Shown: positions 1-8,779, numbered from the stretch's first letter. The stretch: DNA of 64,000 nucleotides from an uncultured Chitinophaga sp. (GCF_902168175.1 NZ_CABHOU010000092.1:62001-126000), one strand, 5' to 3'. The notes: generated from the sequence alone by a model not told the origin. Numbers and translations: made by a program.

Positions 1-2
1 AA

Positions 3-245
3 CGACATACTGTAGTAATCGATAATGGTAAAACAGAAATACTCTGCCGCCAGATCGCCGGCGCCCTTGCCCGCAGGATCGTGAACTATATGAAAGCAGG
101 TATGCAGGTGAAACAGAACAGCGAGATGGGCTTCATTAAGTTTGGCTCCCGTGTGGACATTTACCTGCCTGTTGGCACCAAAGTGAACGTGGAACTGAAC
201 CAAACCGTACGTAACGGCCAAACGGTGATCGCTACCCTTTCGTAA
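3..245 (+). CDS. psd: phosphatidylserine decarboxylase, C-terminal part (cut by window start)
   Basis: Only the last 80 codons are present; the reading frame is open from base 3 to a TAA at 243-245. The segment reads as the end of a phosphatidylserine decarboxylase: it contains IKFGSRVDIYLP followed by a short beta-rich tail with VGTKVNVE and NGQTVIATLS. In this family the serine of the (L/F)GS motif is where the proenzyme cleaves itself and becomes the pyruvoyl cofactor of the small alpha chain. The enzyme makes phosphatidylethanolamine at the inner membrane. The catalytic beta-chain part lies outside the window, so the identification rests on this tail alone. Confidence 0.85.
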   Translation, partial: RHTVVIDNGKTEILCRQIAGALARRIVNYMKAGMQVKQNSEMGFIKFGSRVDIYLPVGTKVNVELNQTVRNGQTVIATLS

Positions 246-309
246 AGGTGTTTTAACAGTTCGTTTTCGTTTTAATGGGTTATCTTTAAAATAATAAATA
301 CAGCCTGCT

Positions 310-531
310 ATGAAAACATTATTCATCTCTGCCGCTACCGTATTATTTTTTGCCGCTACCGTTGTAGCGCAGGATAAAACTAAAGCTCCGGCTAAAGCGA
401 AAGAAAAAACCGAGGCAACCTGTAGTAAAACCGCCAAAGGCAAATCATGCTGCACACAGCCATCAAAAGCAGCGGCACTGAGAACGGCCAAACCGGCGAA
501 AATAGCTACGGCTCCGGCTCCAAAGAGTTAA
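310..531 (+). CDS. small secreted Lys/Ala-rich protein (73 aa), function unknown
   Basis: A short protein with a clear signal peptide (hydrophobic residues about 4-19, cleavage after VVAQ) followed by a low-complexity mature part of about 52 residues made mostly of Lys, Ala, Pro and Thr, with three cysteines in the middle (C38, C47 and C48). I recognise no domain. A promoter-like TATCTTTA (281-288) lies upstream and a strong terminator lies 20 bases downstream, so it looks like a single-gene transcript. The basic, disordered mature sequence would be periplasmic or secreted; no function can be assigned. Confidence 0.65.
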   Translation: MKTLFISAATVLFFAATVVAQDKTKAPAKAKEKTEATCSKTAKGKSCCTQPSKAAALRTAKPAKIATAPAPKS

Positions 532-550
532 CAATTGCTTGTTATAATTG

Positions 551-584
551 AAAAAGCACTGCCTTTACGGTCAGTGCTTTTTTT
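551..584. terminator. bidirectional Rho-independent terminator
   Basis: AAAAAGCACTG, a 10-base loop, then CAGTGCTTTTTTT: the stem carries an A run on the left and a T run on the right, so it can end transcription from the small secreted gene on the plus strand and from the HAD phosphatase gene on the minus strand. Confidence 0.85.
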
Positions 585-601
585 ATGTGTTGTTGTATCT
601 T

Positions 602-1297
602 CTAAAGGATTTTTTTCAGTTCACTTAAACAGGAGATGGAATAAGTAGGGGTGATGGCCGATGTGGTAACTGCTGGTCCAAAATATACCTGGTCCATACC
701 TACATTACGTGCGCCCAGAATGTCTACATCCATCGTATCGCCTATCATAATGCTTTCGGCGGCGGTAGTGCCGGCCTTACCCATGGCGAAATCGAATATT
801 TCGCGGTGTGGTTTAAGGCTGCCTGCCGATTCGGAAGTGATAACATGTGTGAAGTAATGGCCGATGCCCGCGTGTTTCATTTTTAACAGCTGCGTATCCT
901 CAAAACCGTTGGTAATAAGGTGCATCGGATAGTTTTTAGCGGCCAGGTAGTCGAGTACCTCCGTGGCATATGGAAAAAGGGCAGTGCGGGTGGGCAACAC
1001 TTCCAGGAACTGCTCACTCAGCATATTACACAGCTTTTCGTCGGCAATTTTGTACTCGAGGAAGGTGAGCCAGAAACGTTTGAAGCGTAGCTCTTTACGA
1101 TTAATGATACCCTTACGGAAGCGGTCCCACAGGCGGTCGTTATGCACAGAGTAACGGGCATAAAAGTCTTCGAAGGAAACAATGCCCCTGTTACTAAGGG
1201 TATTTACTTCATAAAGATGCTGCAGGGTATGCGTGGCATTGGTCTCAAAGTCCCACAGGGTGTGGTCGAGGTCGAAAAAAACGTGTTTATACTTCAT
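602..1297 (-). CDS. HAD-superfamily phosphatase, YjjG/YfnB-type nucleotidase
   Basis: 231 residues, the usual size for YjjG-type pyrimidine 5'-nucleotidases of the haloacid dehalogenase superfamily. All four HAD motifs are visible: DLDHT (9-13, the nucleophile and acid-base aspartates), the TNG threonine in HLITNGFE, the motif III lysine in SLKPHREIF, and the GDTMDVD metal-binding aspartates. An alpha-helical cap lies between motifs I and II. YjjG enzymes dephosphorylate nucleoside monophosphates, including non-canonical pyrimidines (house-cleaning). A TAATTTTG promoter element lies at 1332-1339 on this strand. Single gene between two terminated or divergent units. The superfamily is certain; the exact substrate is not. 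Confidence 0.85.
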   Translation of the reverse strand: MKYKHVFFDLDHTLWDFETNATHTLQHLYEVNTLSNRGIVSFEDFYARYSVHNDRLWDRFRKGIINRKELRFKRFWLTFLEYKIADEKLCNMLSEQFLEVLPTRTALFPYATEVLDYLAAKNYPMHLITNGFEDTQLLKMKHAGIGHYFTHVITSESAGSLKPHREIFDFAMGKAGTTAAESIMIGDTMDVDILGARNVGMDQVYFGPAVTTSAITPTYSISCLSELKKIL

Positions 1298-1395
1298 AAT
1301 CCATCATTCACCTGGCACGGGCCGTGAGCAACAAAATTAGCACAAGAAAGGCAAAGGATTTATTTTTATCCTGTTAAAAACGTTTGAGCATAGAT

Positions 1396-2100
1396 ATGAA
1401 TGCAGTTATAACCGGTGCCAGTAAAGGAATTGGCAGGGCAGTAGCCGAGAGGCTGGCCCGCGAAGGATTTAATGTGGCTATTTGCGCCCGCAACACTAAG
1501 GCGTTGGATGAGGCCGCCGCCGCTATTCAACAGCAAAACCCGTCTGTAAAGGTATTGGCCATACCGGCCGATATGGGCGATAAGGCTGCGGTGATGGCTT
1601 TTGCACAAACCGTGAACGAACAGTTTGGTGCCATCGACATACTGGTGAACAATGCTGGTATTTTTGTGCCCGGCGCTCTACATCAGGAGGAAGATGGTCA
1701 TCTCGAAAAGATGATGGCTGTTAACGTATACAGTGCCTATCACCTTACCCGCGCCCTGTTGCCTGGCATGATGGCCCGCAAAAAGGGTCACATCTTCAAC
1801 CTTTGTTCTACCGCCAGTCACAAGGCATATCCCAATGGCGGTTCGTACAGCATTACGAAATTCGCCCTGCTCGGCTTTTCGCAAAACCTGCGCGAAGAGT
1901 TAAAACAACATCGTGTAAAAGTAACGTCTGTGAGTCCCGGCCCCACCTTAACTGCGTCGTGGGAAGGCTTTGAAGCGCCGACCGACCGCATGATGCCACC
2001 TGAAGATATTGCCAGCGTGATCTGGAGCGCTTACAACCTGGCCGAACAAACGGTGGTAGAAGACATCCTGTTAAGGCCGGTATTGGGCGATATCAGCTAG
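1396..2100 (+). CDS. short-chain dehydrogenase/reductase
   Basis: A classical SDR of about 234 residues. It shows the Rossmann cofactor motif TGASKGIG (6-13), NNAG (85-88) and the catalytic YSITK (Y151, K155), with a serine in the SxxxS stretch near 138. The closest named group is FabG-like 3-oxoacyl-ACP reductases and YqjQ/sepiapterin-type reductases; the ARN after the second strand suggests NADP. I start it at ATG 1396 rather than the in-frame TTG at 1384, because a promoter-like AACGTTTG (1379-1386) covers the TTG. It stands alone between a divergent HAD gene and batD. Substrate unknown. Confidence 0.85.
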   Translation: MNAVITGASKGIGRAVAERLAREGFNVAICARNTKALDEAAAAIQQQNPSVKVLAIPADMGDKAAVMAFAQTVNEQFGAIDILVNNAGIFVPGALHQEEDGHLEKMMAVNVYSAYHLTRALLPGMMARKKGHIFNLCSTASHKAYPNGGSYSITKFALLGFSQNLREELKQHRVKVTSVSPGPTLTASWEGFEAPTDRMMPPEDIASVIWSAYNLAEQTVVEDILLRPVLGDIS

Positions 2101-2222
2101 ATAGCTTTATCCGCCCTTCATCCCCCAAACCCTTTACTGTAGTTAATTTGAGGCATAATCCTTTGTGTTATTTTTAACTTACTTTTAACTTGTTTTTAAT
2201 GTTTTAGGGAGGCGGCATTGGT

Positions 2223-2230
2223 TAAATTTG
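2223..2230 (+). promoter_or_regulatory. promoter -7 element of batD
   Basis: TAAATTTG matches the Bacteroidota primary-sigma -7 consensus TAnnTTTG. It covers an in-frame TTG at 2228, so translation must start downstream, at ATG 2237 or 2246. No good -33 TTTG is visible. Confidence 0.5.
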
Positions 2231-2236
2231 TTTTTG

Positions 2237-4207
2237 ATGATTCACATGACCCGGATAGGTAAAAAAAGTATCTTAACATTATTGGCCTGTTGCACCGCCA
2301 TCGTGGCGATGGCGCAGGCAGACTTCCGTTTCTCTACGCAGGTGAGCAGTAATACTGTTGCATTGGACGAGGCTTTTCAGATCCAGTTCACATTGGAAAA
2401 TGCGCCGAACCTGTCGCAACTGTTACCACCCGATTTTAAGGACTTCGATGTGTTGCAGGGGCCCATGCAGTCCAACAGCACCTCCATTACAAATGGCAGG
2501 CGCACCGATGTTGTTGCGCTTATTTACCTGCTGCGGCCTAAACGTATCGGCAACTTCACACTCGCCGGGGCTACCGCCAGGGTTGATGGCGTAACCCGGA
2601 AATCGAACCCGGTAACCATAGAGGTGGTGAAAGCGGTGGGCAATCGCAACAACCTGCCACAACCACAACATCAGCCACAGCAAATGCCGCAGGGTTATGG
2701 CAGAAGGCCATCCCAGGGTATTGAAGACCAACCCTCCATTGTAAGGAAAGGCGAAGATGTGAATGAGAAACTGCGCAAAAATATCTTTCTAAAAGTGGAT
2801 GTTGATAAAACCAGCGTGTTCGAAGGTGAGCAGGTAACAGCCACTTACAAACTATATACACGACTTAACACCTCCTCTAACGTAACTAAAGTGCCTGCAT
2901 TTAAAGGCTTTTCTGCGAAAGACGTGGAACTGCCCAACCCACCGCAGGCCACTATTGAAACGGTGAATGGCGCTACCTTCAAAGTGTTCACCATCCGTAA
3001 AACAATGCTTTTCCCATTGCAAAGCGGTGCGCTGGAGTTAGATCCGGTAGAAGTTGACAATCAGGTGCGACTGATCAAACTGGGGGCTAACACCCGACGT
3101 AATCAGCAGCTCGACGATCCTAATTTCCGCGACGTGTTTGGCAACAGTCCGTTCGACGATCCATTCTTTGAAGATTTCTTTAACCGGCCAGAAGTTACTT
3201 ACGAAGACGTTCCTTATAAAATCAAAAGCAATCCCGTAACCATAACCGTAAAGCCACTGCCAACGGCTCACCGCCCGGCAAGTTTTACCGGTGCAGTTGG
3301 CCAGTTTGAAATGACGGCCACCGGCGATAAAAAAACACTAAGTACCGACGATGCGCTTACTGTTAAAGTAACTATTACCGGCGTGGGCAACGTAAACCTG
3401 ATGAGGGCGCCCGAAGTAGCAGCCAGCGATGCGTTTGAGAAATTTGATCCGAAGGTTATGGACAATATCGACAAAAACAGCAATCCGCTTAGCGGCTCCA
3501 GGCAGTTCGAGTACATATTTATGCCTCGTGAAGCCGGCGCGCAAACTTTGCCTGCGGTGGAGTTCAGTTACTTCGATCCTAAGAAGGGAGAATATAAAAT
3601 ACTGCGCTCGCCCGACTTCCCGTTACAGGTAAGCGCCGGCAAAAACACCAACAAGGATAAGCAGGACTACAGCAACCTTGGCCGTAATGATCTGTCCAAC
3701 ATCTACCCCACCGTTAAAGGCTGGGTAAAACAAACACCTTACCTGTTTGGCAAACCATTATTCTGGGCGCTGCTCGTGTTGCCATTACTGCTTTATGGTG
3801 GTGTTGCATTTTACCGCAGGAAGCAGGAATACAAGGTGAATAATGCCAATGTACTGCGACATAAAAACGCGAACAAAGTAGCACTCAAACGCCTGGAATT
3901 GGCGGCGCGTTATCTGAAAGAAGAAAAAGACAAAGCCTTCTACGAAGAAATATCCCGTGCCGTGTGGGGATACCTAAGCCACAAACTGCGCATACCGATG
4001 GCGGAACTCAGCAAACAGCTGGTGCAGGAGAAGTTGCAGGATAAAGTAGAAGAGAGTAATACCAGGGAGCTTTTTGAACTGCTGGACAATTGTGAGATGG
4101 CGCTTTATGCGCCGGTTGGCAGCAGCCAGTCGCGGCAGCATACGTATCGCCAGGCCATTGATGTAATCAGCAAACTGGAAGACGAACTGAAAAAAGTAAT
4201 GGCTTAA
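2237..4207 (+). CDS. batD: BatD family membrane protein
   Basis: About 650 residues with a signal peptide (ending near AMAQ), a long beta-rich periplasmic region that begins with the FRFSTQVSSNTVALDEAFQ pattern typical of BatD, and a single membrane helix near residue 510 (WALLVLPLLLYGGVAF) followed by a cytoplasmic helical tail rich in Lys and Glu. BatD belongs to the Bacteroides aerotolerance group, usually encoded as moxR-DUF58-batA-batB-batC-batD-batE and tied to envelope or oxygen stress; the molecular role is not settled. Here only batD and batE are present and an unrelated SDR lies upstream. The start is ATG 2237 or 2246. Confidence 0.88.
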   Translation: MIHMTRIGKKSILTLLACCTAIVAMAQADFRFSTQVSSNTVALDEAFQIQFTLENAPNLSQLLPPDFKDFDVLQGPMQSNSTSITNGRRTDVVALIYLLRPKRIGNFTLAGATARVDGVTRKSNPVTIEVVKAVGNRNNLPQPQHQPQQMPQGYGRRPSQGIEDQPSIVRKGEDVNEKLRKNIFLKVDVDKTSVFEGEQVTATYKLYTRLNTSSNVTKVPAFKGFSAKDVELPNPPQATIETVNGATFKVFTIRKTMLFPLQSGALELDPVEVDNQVRLIKLGANTRRNQQLDDPNFRDVFGNSPFDDPFFEDFFNRPEVTYEDVPYKIKSNPVTITVKPLPTAHRPASFTGAVGQFEMTATGDKKTLSTDDALTVKVTITGVGNVNLMRAPEVAASDAFEKFDPKVMDNIDKNSNPLSGSRQFEYIFMPREAGAQTLPAVEFSYFDPKKGEYKILRSPDFPLQVSAGKNTNKDKQDYSNLGRNDLSNIYPTVKGWVKQTPYLFGKPLFWALLVLPLLLYGGVAFYRRKQEYKVNNANVLRHKNANKVALKRLELAARYLKEEKDKAFYEEISRAVWGYLSHKLRIPMAELSKQLVQEKLQDKVEESNTRELFELLDNCEMALYAPVGSSQSRQHTYRQAIDVISKLEDELKKVMA

Positions 4208-4231
4208 CAGAAGCATCAACCAACACCCACT

Positions 4232-4999
4232 ATGATCCGCTCTATCCTACAATTTTGTATGCTTTCTATAGTCATGGTCACAATGACCGTGCGCCTGAGC
4301 TTTGCCGCTACACCGCCACAGCAGCGCTTCGAGAAAGCGAATGCCCTGTACAAACAACAACAATACACACAAGCCGCCGCGCAATACCAGCAACTGATAG
4401 ATGAGGGCTATCTTTCGGCCGAACTTTATCTGAATGCAGGCAATGCCTACTACAAAAGCAGTGCGATGGGCGAGGCGATATACAGTTACGAAAAGGCGCA
4501 ACAGATTGACCCCGGTAACGAAGCTGTGGGCCGCAACCTGGCGCTGGCCAACCAGAAGATCGGCAGCACAGCACAATCGCTTCCGCTGTTATTTTTCGAG
4601 CGTTGGTGGATGGACCTTCAACGTTTACACAGCACCAATGGCTGGGCTATAGGCACTATCGTTTTGTGCTGGATATTGATCATCGTTTTCGCTGTTCATC
4701 GTTTTATATCACGCAGTATTTTACTTCGCATAGCAGGTTATTTAACGGCTGCTCTGTTTATTGGCTACTTCGCCATGGCAGCGTGGGTATATAACCGCGC
4801 GCAGCACCAGGACATTGGCATTGTAATGCATGGCATGGCCAAAGTGAAAGCCGCGCCAGATGCCAATAGTAAAGAATTGTTCGAGGTAAAAGAAGGCATT
4901 CGCCTTGATGTGGTTGACCGTACCGCAACGTTTTACAAAGTTGCATTGAACGACGGTAAAACCGGCTGGGTACCGGTGGAAAGTATTAAGACTTTATAA
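4232..4999 (+). CDS. batE: BatE: TPR and SH3-like domain membrane protein
   Basis: 255 residues. An N-terminal signal or anchor helix is followed by tetratricopeptide repeats (about 30-105; the AELYLNAGNAYYKSSAMGEA unit is clear), two membrane helices (about 135-185) and a C-terminal bacterial SH3-like domain (about 195-255) with the usual GKTGWVP close. This order of domains is that of BatE. It lies 24 bases after batD and is surely cotranscribed. Its last six bases overlap the end of the convergent LytTR regulator gene, so no room is left for a terminator. Confidence 0.85.
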   Translation: MIRSILQFCMLSIVMVTMTVRLSFAATPPQQRFEKANALYKQQQYTQAAAQYQQLIDEGYLSAELYLNAGNAYYKSSAMGEAIYSYEKAQQIDPGNEAVGRNLALANQKIGSTAQSLPLLFFERWWMDLQRLHSTNGWAIGTIVLCWILIIVFAVHRFISRSILLRIAGYLTAALFIGYFAMAAWVYNRAQHQDIGIVMHGMAKVKAAPDANSKELFEVKEGIRLDVVDRTATFYKVALNDGKTGWVPVESIKTL

Positions 5000-5740
5000 C
5001 CTTTCTATACGCATCAGGAATTCCTGTTTCCGGTTCCGGGAAACAGGAATATTTTTGCCATCCAACAGAATGATCTCCCCTCCATCGCCCTTAATGTATT
5101 TATCCATGTAAGCAAGGTTGATCATAAAGCTGTGATGCACACGAAAAAAACCTTTCTCCCCTAATACTTCTTCCACTTCTTTTAAGGTACGGCAAATGAG
5201 CATTGGTTTTTCGCCCTGCTGCATAAATATACGCGTATAACCACCGTCCGATTCGCAGTAGGTAATGTCTTTAACCGCCAGCATGCGTAAGCCATCCATG
5301 GTGGGGAAGGCCAGTCGTTCGTTCGGTTGAATGTGCTGGTAGAGGTAGTGCATGAGGTTATTTACATGCTTGTCCGAGTTGTTGTTCCGTTTGGCCAGAG
5401 CTTTGTCTACCGCATCGGCCAGTTCCTCTTTATCAACAGGTTTAAGCAGGAAATCGAGCGCACTATGGCGGATAGCCTGTATGGCGTATTGGTTATAAGC
5501 AGTAGTAAAGATGATAGAAAAAGAATGGGTTGTGCAGCGTTTGAGCATTTCGAAGCCCGTCATACCGGGCATTTCCACATCGAGGAATAAGAGTTGGGGT
5601 TGATGTTTTGCGATTGCGTCGAGGCCTTCCTGGCCATTTTCGCATAATGCCACGATCTCTACATCGGCGCAATACCTGTTAAGGAGTACCTGTAATACTT
5701 CGCGACAATGCTTTTCATCATCAACAATAATAGCCTGCAT
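4994..5740 (-). CDS. LytTR-family response regulator
   Basis: 248 residues: a receiver domain (1-120) with the acidic pocket DD (7-8), the phosphoacceptor D54 in LFLDVEMPGM, a conserved Thr near 80 and K100, then a LytTR DNA-binding domain (about 145-248; RVHHSFMINLAYMDKY, IPVSRNRKQEF). LytTR regulators bind direct repeats and control envelope or extracellular functions. It lies 51 bases downstream of a LytS-like gene on the same strand and forms an operon with it. All residues needed for phosphorylation are present, in contrast to its partner kinase. Confidence 0.93.
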   Translation of the reverse strand: MQAIIVDDEKHCREVLQVLLNRYCADVEIVALCENGQEGLDAIAKHQPQLLFLDVEMPGMTGFEMLKRCTTHSFSIIFTTAYNQYAIQAIRHSALDFLLKPVDKEELADAVDKALAKRNNNSDKHVNNLMHYLYQHIQPNERLAFPTMDGLRMLAVKDITYCESDGGYTRIFMQQGEKPMLICRTLKEVEEVLGEKGFFRVHHSFMINLAYMDKYIKGDGGEIILLDGKNIPVSRNRKQEFLMRIERL

Positions 5741-5791
5741 ATTTTAATAGATGTGGTGAACCCTGCAGTAAAGATACCGCAAAGGATTCGT

Positions 5792-6616
5792 TTACTCTGC
5801 ACCGGCGAGAATTTTCTCTTCGCCGGCCGGGGGCTGCAGCGATGTATCGGGCAGGGTAATCACGGTGTAAGTCCCGCTCACCCGGCGTTGGGGATCGTAG
5901 AGGTGTCGGGTGGTAATTTCCGCGTGGGTATCGTACCGTACGTTCATGAGTTGTATGCGTTCGGCGGCAATGTTGGCCCCTTCGTTGCCAGGTTCGGGCG
6001 TAAGAGAAACACCACGATGGGTGCCGTTATCTTCGAGGCGGATGTATATATGGCTCATCGTGCGGCCGATCTCTATTCTCAGGTAACCGCCGGTGGGCTG
6101 CTGGCGCATGAGCAGCCGGTTATAAATGGCGTGGCGTACATAAGGCTGGATAATAAACGGCGGAAGCATGGTTTGTTCCTGGTTTACATCCTTCATCACT
6201 TTTATTTCGCAGCTAAATTTTTGTCCGAACCTCAGTTGTTCCAGTTCGATATAAAGTTCCAGTGCTTCGAGTTCCGCCGACAGCGAAATCCATTCGCGGC
6301 GGCTGTTTTCGATGGTTAACCGCATGAGTTTTGCGAAGCTCATCAGGTGGCGGCTGGCCTCGTCGGTACTGGTGGTAAGAATGAAGTTGTGGATGGCGGA
6401 GAGGCTGTTAAATATAAATGCCGGGTCCAACTGTGCCTGAAAGGCGTGCATTTCCAGCGAGCGCCATGACTTGCGCACTTCCTGCTGCCGGCGCATTTTG
6501 CCTTTCCATTTCCGCTCGCGCCAAAGAAAAAGGCAAAGAAAAACCGCCGATCCCGAAACGGAGATCGCCCAATAGGGCCAGCTGGCATTTTTTAAGATAT
6601 CACTTAGCGTATTCAA
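5792..6616 (-). CDS. degenerate LytS-type sensor kinase lacking the phosphoacceptor His
   Basis: 274 residues with one N-terminal membrane helix (about 15-33) and a LytS/YehU-type kinase module. The family motif is (Q)xxPHFLFNxLN, where His takes the phosphate. Here the stretch reads QLDPAFIFNSLSAI, with Ala66 in place of that His; the codon is GCA on the coding strand. The N box, normally QPLVENAIKHG, reads QPYVRHAIYNR, so the Glu and the Mg-binding Asn (161-162) are also lost. The later DNG (196-198) remains. The gene is otherwise intact and its partner regulator is intact. I infer a pseudokinase: it may sense, scaffold or inhibit rather than phosphorylate. Confidence 0.85.
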   Translation of the reverse strand: MNTLSDILKNASWPYWAISVSGSAVFLCLFLWRERKWKGKMRRQQEVRKSWRSLEMHAFQAQLDPAFIFNSLSAIHNFILTTSTDEASRHLMSFAKLMRLTIENSRREWISLSAELEALELYIELEQLRFGQKFSCEIKVMKDVNQEQTMLPPFIIQPYVRHAIYNRLLMRQQPTGGYLRIEIGRTMSHIYIRLEDNGTHRGVSLTPEPGNEGANIAAERIQLMNVRYDTHAEITTRHLYDPQRRVSGTYTVITLPDTSLQPPAGEEKILAGAE

Positions 6617-6952
6617 AACAATCAGGTACTGTAAAGGCTGTTAAATTCCTCAGCTATTTGTAAATATAGATGCCGTTGAAATCACAAAAAAACGTCAATT
6701 ATTATTGGGCGGTTTTTTGTGCATAAGAGGGCGTTTTGATGAAATAAGTGGTTGGGGTAAACCGGTGTAGCGAAACGCTGTGTACGAGGGGTACATCCTT
6801 TAAATAGAAACAGAAATGGGGAAATGTTAAGGACGGGCGGCCATGTATACACCAACTTACATCAAGGGACATTATTCCTGAACACACCGTCGTTATACAC
6901 TACAGCCACCGTCACAGGGTAGCTCTATCCAACTAAAAGACAACAACATCCA
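6617..6952. other. intergenic region upstream of the LytS-like gene
   Basis: About 340 bases without a convincing gene. A 61-codon frame on the minus strand (6702-6887) has no domain or codon signal. The stretch must hold the promoter of the LytS-like/LytTR operon, but I found no good TAnnTTTG match on that strand. Confidence 0.5.
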
Positions 6953-6978
6953 ATAAAAAAGGGGCTTAAAGCCCCTTA
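6953..6978 (-). terminator. Rho-independent terminator of the yicC-gldH-kinase-regulator operon
   Basis: Read on the minus strand, AAGGGGCTT and AAGCCCCTT form a tight stem directly after the regulator's TGA stop, followed by six T. Confidence 0.85.
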
Positions 6979-7695
6979 TCAAACGTCTGTAAATTTATAT
7001 CCAACTCCCCTTACCGAGTGGAAGTACCGCGAATTGCGGCTGTCTTCTTCAAAGTACTTACGGAAGTTAAGAATGAAGTTGTCGATGGTGCGGGTGGTAG
7101 GATAAACATTGTATCCCCAAACCACCTGTAAAATCTTTTCCCTGGTTACCACTTCGCCTTTGTTTTCGATCAGCAGTTTCAGCAACATGGTCTCTTTTTT
7201 AGAGAGTTCATGGTGTTTGCCGTCTTTACCCACGCATTCCTGCGCGGCAAAATCGATGGTGTTGCTGCCAAAGCGGTATACATTCGGCACGCTGTCCTTA
7301 TCCTGGATCTTCTTGTTCTTTACGATCAGCTTTTCCACGCGCAGCAGCAGCTCTTCCAGGTTAAAGGGTTTGGTCATATAGTCGTCGCCACCCTTTTTGA
7401 GGCCCAGTACCCTGTCGGCGCTACTGTTTTTGGCGCTCAGGAACAGGATAGGTACTTCGTTGTTCTGTATGCGGATGTTCTCGCATACAGCTATGCCGTC
7501 CATTTCGGGCAGCATAATATCCAGTATGATCAGGTCGAAATATTCGTTCTTAACAGCTTTCAAAGCAGTAGTACCGTTATCTACGGCGGTAACCTCATAG
7601 CCTTCCAGCTCCAGGTTCAGCTTCAGGGCTTCCTGGAGATTCTCCTCGTCCTCTACAAGTAATATTGATGCTTTAGTAGCTTCTTTCATATGCAA
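6979..7695 (-). CDS. OmpR-family response regulator
   Basis: 238 residues: receiver domain (about 8-125) with the acidic pair in VEDEEN, the phosphoacceptor Asp in LIILDIMLPEMDG, Ser in FLSAKN and Lys in MTKPF, then a winged-helix OmpR/PhoB effector domain (about 140-238; ELSKKETMLLKLL, TRTIDNFILNFRKYFE, RGVGYKF). It is the last gene of a four-gene operon, 67 bases after its cognate histidine kinase. ATG 7689 is an equally good start. Targets are unknown; the link with gldH suggests surface or envelope control, which is inference. Confidence 0.93.
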   Translation of the reverse strand: MHMKEATKASILLVEDEENLQEALKLNLELEGYEVTAVDNGTTALKAVKNEYFDLIILDIMLPEMDGIAVCENIRIQNNEVPILFLSAKNSSADRVLGLKKGGDDYMTKPFNLEELLLRVEKLIVKNKKIQDKDSVPNVYRFGSNTIDFAAQECVGKDGKHHELSKKETMLLKLLIENKGEVVTREKILQVVWGYNVYPTTRTIDNFILNFRKYFEEDSRNSRYFHSVRGVGYKFTDV

Positions 7696-7762
7696 GTGAT
7701 TTGGCCCGTCCGCCAGTCCCAGGGACGTACGCCCTATAAATTTACTGACAACTCGTTAATTT

Positions 7763-8779
7763 CTACGCGGTTTGTGCAGAATATTCTCCCAGGGTGATCT
7801 CGAATATCGTTCCCGCGGGTGCGTTATCCTTTACTACAATCGTGCCGTTATGCTGCTCTATTATCTTCCTGGTGAGGAACAAACCGAGCCCGGATCCTTT
7901 AGCACTGCGGGTATTCTCGTTTCCAATACGGTAAAACTTCTGAAATATACGGTCTTTTTCCCCTGCCGGTATGCCCGGACCTGCATCTATGACCTGCCAT
8001 TTCAGCAGGCGGTCCTTTTCAAACAGCAACACCCGGATCTCTGTTCCCTTGGGAACGTACTTAATCGCGTTTTCTACCAGGTTACTCAGTACGATCTGTA
8101 GCATGAACTTATCACCATTCAGCCAGATACCAGGTTGAATGTCGGTAACGATCGTGTGCGAGTTGGTCCTGGCCTCTATTTCATCGGTGCCAGCCTGTAA
8201 AAGGTCGGAGAAGTTAAGGTCCTCCCGGAATAGCTGGTTCCTGTCGCTCTCGAACTGCGACGCCAGCAGGATGTTATTGCACAATTGGTCCAGGCGGTTG
8301 GTTTCCCGGATCGTATTATCTATGAGTTTATGTTGTTTTTCTTCGTCCAGCTTACGTTTGCGGATGGTTTCGAGGTTCAGTTTGGCCGCGGCGATGGGCG
8401 ATTTCAGTTCGTGGGTTACGGCCATCAGGAAGTTCTGTTGTTGCTGCTGCAGCTTAAGCTGCTTGCGGATGGCCCGGTATACCAACCAGGCACCTACCAG
8501 CAAAATCAGCAGGAAGATGGCCCCTTCGCCCAGGAACTTGAACGTACGCAGCTCCTCGTTTTTGGTGATGCGCTGCTCGGCCAGGTGGTACTGCATGGGT
8601 TGTTGGGTACTGTCAATCCTCATCGCGAGGTTTTCCCTTTCGTAACCCGTAATCTGGTCGCTTTGCCGAAAAAGCAGCACCCCCCACCATACCAGCGCCA
8701 TGATGGTGTATATAAGCAGGAAAATATAAACAGGTGTTACCATCTTCCCGCTCTCCAGCTTATGGAAAACTCTTCTCAT
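7763..8779 (-). CDS. two-component sensor histidine kinase
   Basis: 338 residues. Two membrane helices (about 15-36 and 85-105) bracket a small periplasmic sensor loop of about 48 residues. The kinase core is complete: H box AVTHELKSPIA, N box LVENAIKY, G1 DAGPGIP, F box FQKFYR and G2 GSGLGLFL. A Gln-rich helix links membrane and kinase. Its start overlaps the gldH stop by four bases (ATGA type), so translation is probably coupled to gldH, and the OmpR regulator follows. The small loop is more likely to sense a membrane or envelope state than a large ligand. Confidence 0.93.
   Translation of the reverse strand: MRRVFHKLESGKMVTPVYIFLLIYTIMALVWWGVLLFRQSDQITGYERENLAMRIDSTQQPMQYHLAEQRITKNEELRTFKFLGEGAIFLLILLVGAWLVYRAIRKQLKLQQQQQNFLMAVTHELKSPIAAAKLNLETIRKRKLDEEKQHKLIDNTIRETNRLDQLCNNILLASQFESDRNQLFREDLNFSDLLQAGTDEIEARTNSHTIVTDIQPGIWLNGDKFMLQIVLSNLVENAIKYVPKGTEIRVLLFEKDRLLKWQVIDAGPGIPAGEKDRIFQKFYRIGNENTRSAKGSGLGLFLTRKIIEQHNGTIVVKDNAPAGTIFEITLGEYSAQTA

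Noticed and set aside
5708..6319. 203-codon plus frame
   Set aside because: Antisense to the LytS-like gene and rich in unlikely residue runs.
6702..6887. 61-codon minus frame
   Set aside because: No domain, no signal peptide or promoter, and codon use unlike neighbouring genes; it lies in a normal intergenic gap.
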